64,000 nucleotides of DNA from Marvania coccoides (taxonomy: Eukaryota; Chlorophyta; Trebouxiophyceae; Chlorellales; Chlorellaceae): NCBI GenBank assembly GCA_963854735.1, contig OY978097.1:1364001-1428000 (forward strand), in the 5' to 3' direction. Position 1 is the stretch's first letter; every line of letters begins with the position of its first letter. Below the pieces are notes generated by a model. That model was not told the DNA's origin and made no database searches. It was given only the letters and a program-made list of their open reading frames with translations. The position numbers and the translations under genes are program-made. Positions 57,536-64,000 of the stretch are shown one piece after another.

Positions 57536-58458
57536 TTATATATCTTGGGCTGTCACGCCCTCTGCCAGGTCACCCGGGCTCTCTGCCAACGCCTTCCCCG
57601 CCCCACTCCCCATCATCTCCGCTTGCCGGGCCTCGAAGATTGGCGCCAGCGTGAGACTCACAGCGTGGGCCAAACTCAGCGACTCTTGCAGCCTGCCAAT
57701 GGGAATGGAGCACGCCGCGTCGCACATCGCCACTTCCGCCGCCTCCAGCCCGCAGTCTTCTCTTCCAAACACCAACACGAGCTTCCCTGGGGTTTCGCCG
57801 CTGCCGCCGTTGCCGCCATTTACTAGTGGCATTTCTCCACCCCGGTGGCTGAGATTCAACAGCGGAGATGCCAGCATGGCGGAGGGTGAAGTGAATATCG
57901 CGTCTTCGTTGAGCAGCCCCTTTGTCCAGCGGGTGATGGCCACCGAGGGCATGGCTTGGGTGTCTCTCAAAGCGTCGGCCAAAGTGTCGTGAATCTGAGC
58001 GCGCCACAGCACGTACTGAGCGCCTTTGCTGTTATTCAAGGCGGGGCGGGAGAGGGGGACGCAGCGCGGGGCTACAAGGTGCAGGTCGCAGCACTCGAAG
58101 CAGCTCAGGGCGCGGGCAACGGCGCCGACAGAGGAGGGCCGTTTTGTGCCAACCAAGACCACGCTGATAAGTAAAAAGTAAATATGAATATCTTTGTCCC
58201 AGCGTGTATTCTGAATTATTATATATTTTCAATTTTCACATACATGAGGTCTGAAAGAAGGGGTGGAGGGTCCAGAGCCAGTTGAGGCGCCCATGTGCGG
58301 TGTTTTTTACGCCCGGTGCTGCTGCGAAAGCCGGCTGCCCACTCCTCTCTCTCACGAGAAGGAGGCGGCAGCGGTGATGAAGGTGGTGGTGGTGTCGATG
58401 GCATGGCGGCCTTGCCGCCCGCAGGAAGGGAGCATGCGACAATAAACCTCGTTGGCAT
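57536..58458 (-). CDS. SpoU/TrmH-family RNA 2'-O-methyltransferase
   Basis: SAM-dependent RNA ribose methylase with the trefoil-knot (SPOUT) fold, acting on tRNA or rRNA. Exons on the minus strand: 58458..58244 and 58163..57536, 280 aa, phase-2 join giving SDLIVVLVGTKRPSSVG. The three family motifs are present: VLVGTKRPSSVGAVARAL (motif 1), LVFGREDCGLEAAEV (motif 2) and SIPIGRLQESLSLAHAVSLTL (motif 3). The first two most resemble TrmJ/LasT-type enzymes. The N-terminal 70 residues are Pro/Ser/Arg-rich, possibly an organelle leader. Motif 3 has SLAHAV where bacterial members usually have NLSQAV. Target RNA not predictable. Confidence 0.85.
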
Positions 58459-58880
58459 GGGCTTGGTTTATCTTCAAGCGCCGATAGAGAGAGTTAATTT
58501 GCCACACCTGCTTGAAATTATCGATCACTCTCAACGGAAAAGAATTTGGACGTTGGGGCGCTGTGGCTGCAAATTGGGTCCATAAATGCATTAAACGATA
58601 TTTAAATTGAAGAAATAATAGTAACAATCACTGCACGAGCGCGTCAGGCCATGCCATTTAAACCAGCTCTCCGCGTCCGCCCCAAAAAACTGTCATCCTC
58701 GCGGCCAAGGTAAAAAAATTAAATAGTTAACGTGTACATTGACGTTTCGGCTGCAAGCCAGTTTATAAGCTCGCTCGAGAAGTTGAAATTGAACGAGCTC
58801 TCAAGGTTTGCAGTCCCAAGCCCGCACCTTTATGGCGATTTGACGATACATCTGGGGCATTATAAACGAAGGAAACCAGG
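58459..58880. promoter_or_regulatory. Divergent spacer, SpoU / SYP7
   Basis: 420 bp between opposite start codons. AT-rich, no recognised element. Confidence 0.4.
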
Positions 58881-59930
58881 ATGGCCGCGTTCACAGATAT
58901 TTTAACACGGACAGAAGCCATCTTGAAAAAGTGAGATACACAAACCGCCTCTGTTGCTGCTTGTGCGTCGCCTCTCTGCCCTTCTGGACCCTTACTTTCG
59001 CGGTATTGCCCTGCAGGTACGAGCACTATGAGAATCCCAACTCCAAGCGGAGTCCCGCCCGTCGGGGCAAGGCAGAAGACGCTTTCTCTGAAAAGTACTT
59101 TGAAATCATGGACAGGGTACAAGAGCACAACTTGGTGAGTACATTGTCTGTCATTGTCTATAGACATGCAGCTTGTTTTCAACGGCAGCCCTCCTCTACT
59201 ATTTTCTTCTTCCGCTTGGCTGCTAACTTTTTCAATTCCTGTTTAAAATCACCAGAAAGCGGAAGGTCTGGTGGGCGAAAAGAACCGCGCGCTGCGCGCG
59301 GCGATGAACGCGGAGCTGCGGAAAGAGAAGGCGCTGCTGATGGACGAGCTGCCGGAGCTGGAGCGGCTGGTTCGAGTGAAGGGCGAAAAAATCACACCAG
59401 ACGTTGAAGACGACCGCAGGGAGCGGCTGGTGGAGGCCATCAAGGCGGTGGAGGAGGTTCCCGACGCCATCCCGGGCACCACCTCCCTCGCCCCGCAGCG
59501 CAACGGCCTGGGCAACGGCACCAACGGCGCCAGCTACTCCGGCCGTGTTGTCATCGACCCCTCCAAGCTGGACGGTGCCGTTCGCAACCCGGGGGCGTAC
59601 GAGCACACCGCGGAGACCGCGGAGTTTGTGCGGGAGACTCGCACCGCGCAGGACCGGCAGGACGTGGCCCTAGACAACATTGAGCGTGGGGTTTCAACGT
59701 TGAAAGAGCTGGGGGCGGCGATGGGGGAGGAGCTGGAGCGGCACGACATGCTGATCGACGACGTAGGTACCAAGATGGACACCGTGACCAAGGAGCTGCA
59801 GAACAATAACATGAAGCTCAAGGGGCTGGTGACGCAAGTGCGGTCCACGCGGCGGTTCTTCATCGACCTCATCCTCATCGTCATCCTGCTGGCGCTGGGG
59901 CTATATATCTACAACATGCTCAGCCAGTAG
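58881..59930 (+). CDS. SYP7-type Qc-SNARE
   Basis: Tail-anchored plant/algal-specific Qc-SNARE for ER/plasma-membrane vesicle fusion. Exons 58881..58930, 59017..59134, 59256..59930, 280 aa. The N-terminus MAAFTDILTRTEAILKKYEHY matches SYP71 (xxxDILTRVDxICKKYDKY). The long helical N-domain has EKNRALRAAMNAELRKEKALL. The SNARE motif (about 190-250) has RQDVALDNIERGVSTLKELGAAMGEEL with the Q-layer glutamine in the usual place (TKELQNNN region downstream), then RSTRRFFIDLI and one C-terminal membrane helix (ILIVILLALGLYIYNML). Both introns are GT-AG in phases 2 and 0. Confidence 0.93.
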
Positions 59931-60262
59931 AAGCTGCGTTATTGCACAGGAGAGGGGAACGGGGTGAGGAGAAGGAGAGGGGTTGTGTGGGCGGTGCTGA
60001 GGAAAAGTGGCCTGCAAGTATTGCTGGCTGCGGCGTGTGCTGGATACGAATCGCTATTGTGTTTTCTATATAATGCATGTATTTATCTTCCTTTGGGCCC
60101 TTTGGGCGAGAGTTCACTCTTTAGCTTTGAATTTATAAACTATTTTTTGTGATTAAAAATGATAAAAACAAAAATATAAACGCTAACTGAAAGCAACAAT
60201 GGCAACGAGCTGCCTGTATCCCAGCGATTGAGACAATTAAACCATTCAAGTTGAAGATCACA
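59931..60262. other. Spacer between SYP7 and seipin
   Basis: 332 bp, with a T/A-rich right half. Holds the SYP7 3' UTR and the seipin promoter. Nothing else recognised. Confidence 0.4.
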
Positions 60263-61745
60263 ATGTCAAGTTCAAGACCGAGGAGCCATTCTACGGCGTT
60301 CACCGCGCCCGGGTTGCGTCATTTGAGAGTAGGTGCACCCCACAATGCGCCAGTGCTGCAAGATTATTTGCATTCCTCTTGTTGCATCAGCGTGGCCCAA
60401 CGCTCCCCTCTCACTTCCTCTTTTTTTTGCAGGAGCTGGAAGACCCTACCGCAGGGCTCACCTCAACCGCCGAGCCCCAGTCTTGGCTGCCGTTCAACCC
60501 GGCCCAGGTGCTGCGCAGCAGCGCTCTGCTCTTCAGCGCCGCCGCCGGAGCCACCGGCGCCGCACTCAGCTTCGCCCTCGTTTTCTACCTCTTCCTCTCG
60601 CACTCCTTCACCCCGCAGCAGATGGAGTACTCCTTCCCGCTGCAGCTGGACCTCTCCGGCCGCAGCTTGGTGTCCCACTTTTCTTTTCCGGCATCGGCAG
60701 TCGGAGGCAGCAAAAACAAGCTTACCCCGCCCATTCTGACGCCAGGGCAGCGGGCGGACGTGTGGCTGGATCTGAAGGTGCCGGATGGGGGACGGTGCGG
60801 CCCAGCAGGGGTAGATTTGGTGCACATCGTGGCAGATCTGCAGGCTGCTGACGGCAAGTCCACCGCCCACGCAGCCACGCCCGTGGAGCTGCGTCGACGG
60901 GGCTGGGGCCTTTGGTAAGAATATTGTTTCTTTTCTTCCGTTTCCAATAAATTTTATTTAATTATTATCTCTGTAGGCTACACAATAATAAGTCAAATAA
61001 GAATTTAGTATTTTTTTCAAATTCATTGCGCAGGTCCCTGGCAACGGCGCCACTCCGGTGGGTAGGCATCTTCGATGACGCCACCTTGGTGCCCGTGCTG
61101 CTGTTCTCCCGCTACGAGGAGTCCCCCACCGCCCCGCTGGCTGGTTTTCGGCTCACAGTCAAACCCCGCGATGACGCAACCCCTGACGTTGTGGCAGCCA
61201 CGCTGCGGCTGCTCCCCAAGGTCAACATCATTCAGAGGGCGCTGTATCACCTGCGCCCGCACCTGCTGCTGGCTTGGGCTTTGGGGACCGGAGCAACAAT
61301 GGCAGGGCTCACCGGCACCATCGTGGCCTTTGTTTTCCTGAGAAAGCTGGTGTACGAGCTGATGAATGAGGGCGCGTCTGGGGAAGGCGCTGCGCATGAC
61401 TTCAGCAGCGAGGAGGGCGGCAGCGACTCGGATCTGCTGGCTGGGGTGAGCAGTGAGGAAAGCTCGCCCAGGGAGGAAGGAAGGGCAGCAGAGGTAGGAG
61501 AAGGGGAGACTGCGCTAGTTGCTGGACCTTTAGAGGCGGGGGTAGAGGCCGCTCCTCCGCGTGAGCGCCCCTGGGAGAAGGCGTTGAAGCAGCTGGACGA
61601 ACTGCCGGGGGGACGGGGGCTGGGGGGGCCTGATACTGCGTTCATGGGCAGCGAGGGCTTTGACAAGGGGGGAGGGAGTAGCGCTGGAGGGGCCAGAGAC
61701 CCCCAAGACCTACGGTTCCGTGGCCAGCAGGGCGCCGGCGATTAG
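60263..61745 (+). CDS. Seipin (lipid-droplet biogenesis protein)
   Basis: ER membrane protein that forms rings at sites of lipid-droplet budding. Exons 60263..60328, 60433..60914, 61034..61745, 419 aa, all GT-AG. Short N-terminal cytosolic part, first membrane helix (about 53-77, LLFSAAAGATGAALSFALVFYLFL), the lumenal beta-sandwich with YSFPLQLDLSG, GQRADVWLDLKVPD, LVHIVADLQAADGKSTA and FSRYEESPTAPLAGFRLTV, an amphipathic LPKVNIIQRALYHLR, and a second membrane helix (LLLAWALGTGATMAGLTGTIVAFVFL). Order and spacing match the seipin family. The last 115 or so residues are an acidic, Glu/Gly/Ser-rich cytosolic tail longer than in most plant seipins. Confidence 0.88.
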
Positions 61746-62068
61746 CGCAATTGGGAATCTCCAAATGAACTTTTCTATGAATTACCACTTTTTCTCTATG
61801 CTTGTGTTGTTGTTTTGAAACTTAAAGCTGTTGTGTACCCTGCCTGTCATCTGCATCTGTAACATAGCCAATTAGAGATGTCGATAATAAGAAACATAGG
61901 AATTCAGTGCTTATGAACACCCTGCACTAGTGTACTAGAAGGATGGGCGGCGCCGGCAGGGCCCCCTCATATGTTCATGTGTCTCAAGGGAATCTCCGAG
62001 TTTATATAGATTTACATATGCATGCCATTCAATTATATTTCTTCTCAGTCTAATTCCAACGCTAGCAG
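61746..62068. other. Spacer between convergent seipin and LMBRD2
   Basis: 323 bp, AT-rich. Both 3' UTRs. No element recognised. Confidence 0.4.
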
Positions 62069-64000
62069 CTAATCCCACGCTCCTCTTGTGTGCTTCCTCC
62101 CTCGCCCCACGCCAGCAAACAACTGGTCGGCAGCGTCAGGCGATGCTGATCGCGACGCAGACCGCAGCACGCCCCCCAGGGGCCCTGCGTCTGAGCGCGC
62201 TGCTCCACCAAACAGCGGCTGCCGCTGCGCCGCCGCCTCCATGCCCGTGCTGCTCCCCATTTCCAACGATCTCGCGGGAGCAGACGCCCGCAGCGGTGAA
62301 TTCGGTCCTATCCGCCCCGCTCCCGCCGCCATGTTGCTCTCCCACCTGCTCCTAACAACGCTCTCTGGAGGGGCTGCCATGCCGAAGAACGCCGTGCCCT
62401 CGCCCAGCTCCCCGCCGCCACCCACCGCCGTGTGCTCCGCCAGCATCAGAGCCTGCCCACGGGAGGTGTGCTCGTCGTCGGCGCACTCCCCGTTGAACCG
62501 CAGCCGCGCCGGGATGAGCAGCTTGGCTGCGCAGCTCTCGCAGATGTTCAGCGTGAGAATGCCCACGTACACCACCATGACCATGGGGAACCAGGTGTTG
62601 AACCCTGCGCCCAGCAGGGGCACGTCCTCCATGCGCATGAGGTTCACAAACGCCATGCGGTGTCCGCTGGACTCGAGCCCAGTCATTCGAATCACGTGAA
62701 GGTAGTTGAACGCAAGCGGGGCGGCGAAACGCGCCAGCAGCGAGCCGTTGAGCAGCAGCGACCAGCTCCAGGTCGCGTGCGGCACCATGTGGTAGGGCCC
62801 CAGCGTTCCAAGCTTGAACAGCGAAAAGTAGGTGGCAGCGCAGACGTAGGCCAGGGGGAGGGCCACCAGGAGCTGCGCTGCGAAGGGGGACCCCAGCACG
62901 GTATTATCGTGGATGGCCTGCAAAAAAAATACATGCCGAGGTTTGAATGGAGCACTTCTTCGAAAATGGGGAAATCTGTAGGGAAAAAAAAAAAGGAATA
63001 TAATGCGTACCAGGGAGAAGGGAGAGAGGTCGGGCTTGCGTCCCGAGCCGATGGTGGCCTCGCACCACACCACGAGCATCGACAGCGCCGCCAGGGATAA
63101 TGCCATCAGCTTTTGCACGTACGGCCTTGCCACGCATTTGTACCACCATCCCGTACCGGCAACCCATCCAATACGACCGTCGGGGGATTGGTACACCTCG
63201 AGCTGCCGGCTCTTGCACACCGCCTCCAGCTCCATCGCTTTTTTCACGAAAGAAAGGTAGTCTCCGCGGGAGCCGATAAACTCAGCCACAGCCAGCTTCA
63301 CGCGGCCGCGCAGTTTCGCGAGCCCCGCCGCATTGCTGGCGTAGTCCAGATCCCGCTCCTCCAGCGACTCCACGTCCACTTTGGAGGTCACCAGCGCGCC
63401 TAGGGTCACCGGCGAAGTGGCGTCTACGTAAGCCACCAAACTCTCCACTTTACGTCGCAGGTCGCCCTCCCCGCGCGACACTTGCTGCGAGGTGATTATC
63501 ACCACCGACAGGCAGCGCTCCAGCTCCTTGGACGCCTCTTCCAGGCGCGTGGCGGACTTTCCCACTCTGTGCAAATGCCACAGCAGCCGCTTCTCGGGGA
63601 AGGAACGCCGCCACAGCACGCGGGGGACCTCCACCAGGCCATACCCCAGCAGCGCCACCACTGCCACAAGACCGTAGGTGTTGGAAATCGTGATGATGAG
63701 CTGCGGGAGCGTCGAGACGTCCAACTTGCCCCAGGCGGCCGCCAAGCCCACGCCAGCGCCCGCCAGGCAGCCCACCACCAGCCAGAATCGCCACAGCCGT
63801 TTTAGAGCTGATTTTGCGCGCCCTGCAGCGGTGAATGCGCCCGACAGGACGTAGCCTTGCACTATAGGAATCAGCGCCCAGGTGAGGACCTGGGTAGACC
63901 AGTAGGAAATTTTCCACAGCACGGTGATGGGCTGCTTGTAGTGGTCGTGACCATCGCCAGACAGGGTGGTGAACACGTCCAGCGGGACGAGCGCTACCAC
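62069..64000 (-). CDS. LMBR1-domain protein 2 (LMBRD2), N-terminus beyond window
   Basis: Multi-pass membrane protein of the LMBR1 superfamily. Animal LMBRD2 associates with G-protein-coupled receptor signalling, and plant members are uncharacterised. Two exons visible on the minus strand: 64000..63011 and 62917..62069. The family-diagnostic stretch YWSTQVLTWALIPIVQGYVLSG is near the visible start, so roughly 30-40 residues are missing. Other blocks are LLWHLHRVGKSA, DLSPFSL|AIHDN, YVCAATYFSLFKLG and FNYLHVIR. About nine membrane helices are separated by a cytosolic coiled coil. A Gly/Ser/Arg-rich disordered tail ends the protein. The 93-nt intron (63010..62918) is a multiple of three with no stop. 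Confidence 0.9.
   Translation of the reverse strand: MVALVPLDVFTTLSGDGHDHYKQPITVLWKISYWSTQVLTWALIPIVQGYVLSGAFTAAGRAKSALKRLWRFWLVVGCLAGAGVGLAAAWGKLDVSTLPQLIITISNTYGLVAVVALLGYGLVEVPRVLWRRSFPEKRLLWHLHRVGKSATRLEEASKELERCLSVVIITSQQVSRGEGDLRRKVESLVAYVDATSPVTLGALVTSKVDVESLEERDLDYASNAAGLAKLRGRVKLAVAEFIGSRGDYLSFVKKAMELEAVCKSRQLEVYQSPDGRIGWVAGTGWWYKCVARPYVQKLMALSLAALSMLVVWCEATIGSGRKPDLSPFSLVRIIFLFFFPYRFPHFRRSAPFKPRHVFFLQAIHDNTVLGSPFAAQLLVALPLAYVCAATYFSLFKLGTLGPYHMVPHATWSWSLLLNGSLLARFAAPLAFNYLHVIRMTGLESSGHRMAFVNLMRMEDVPLLGAGFNTWFPMVMVVYVGILTLNICESCAAKLLIPARLRFNGECADDEHTSRGQALMLAEHTAVGGGGELGEGTAFFGMAAPPESVVRSRWESNMAAGAGRIGPNSPLRASAPARSLEMGSSTGMEAAAQRQPLFGGAARSDAGPLGGVLRSASRSASPDAADQLFAGVGRGRKHTRGAWD

Noticed and set aside
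1..64000. CRISPR arrays, tRNA or rRNA genes, bacterial operons
   Set aside because: None seen by eye. Spliced genes, AT-rich introns and eukaryote-only families exclude a prokaryotic origin. A covariance-model scan would be needed to exclude small RNAs.

Overview
The window is nuclear DNA of a compact green-algal (Chlorophyta) genome. Direct evidence is a PsbY photosystem II polyprotein, a plant-type ORC1 with a PHD finger inside its BAH domain, a SYP7-type Qc-SNARE, a plant-type p115/golgin-candidate-6, a plastid-targeted FolD and a metzincin with an extensin-like Ser-Pro tail. Exons are GC-rich and introns are short (about 75-200 nt) and AT-rich. Stop codons TAA, TAG and TGA are all used normally. 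Several 3' ends carry AATAAA rather than the TGTAA typical of Chlamydomonas. I cannot name the species.

Layout: 1-1.24 kb YAK1-type kinase (minus, runs off the left edge); 1.7-4.2 kb ORC1 (minus); 4.5-7.5 kb p115 vesicle tether (minus); 8.5-12.3 kb pyruvate phosphate dikinase (plus); 13.3-16.5 kb coiled-coil protein with an internal duplication and a frameshift (plus); 18.2-20.5 kb secreted reprolysin-like metalloprotease (plus); 21.3-22.5 kb RNase H2A (minus), divergent from ZNHIT2 (plus, 22.7-24.1 kb); 24.2-25.7 kb AAAP amino-acid permease (minus); 26.3-27.3 kb degenerate gene; 27.8-29.5 kb dihydropyrimidinase; 30.4-31.0 kb small secreted protein; 31.3-33.5 kb 5'-truncated LINE; 34.1-34.4 kb broken MYND finger; 34.7-35.5 kb Mpv17/PMP22; 35.7-36.9 kb plastid CPBP protease (minus); 37.2-38.9 kb ELP3 (minus); 39.3-40.4 kb FolD; 41.0-43.2 kb alanine aminotransferase (minus); 43.5-45.1 kb DBR1; 45.2-45.8 kb prefoldin 5 (minus); 46.1-49.3 kb organellar IF-2; 49.6-50.8 kb atypical SDR; 51.1-52.8 kb four-module PsbY; 53.5-56.3 kb CID protein; 56.6-57.3 kb securin/PATRONUS-like protein; 57.5-58.5 kb SpoU methyltransferase (minus); 58.9-59.9 kb SYP7 SNARE; 60.3-61.7 kb seipin; 62.1-64 kb LMBRD2 (minus, runs off the right edge).

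The genes are mostly unrelated housekeeping functions packed as head-to-head and tail-to-tail pairs with 140-450 bp spacers. There is no operon-like pathway cluster. The accessory part lies at 26-34.5 kb, where a degenerate gene, a LINE and a broken MYND gene sit close together.

The most notable observations are: (1) seven of about 60 reconstructed introns need a GC donor, GC-AG rather than GT-AG, in six independent genes; (2) PsbY carries four modules in an A-B-A-B pattern, with the two internal modules each on a phase 2-2 exon; (3) a short protein has two DEN boxes and two D-box-like motifs, which makes it a candidate algal securin; (4) two genes carry reading-frame lesions in otherwise coding-like sequence; (5) several introns are multiples of three without stops, so retention would give in-frame protein variants.
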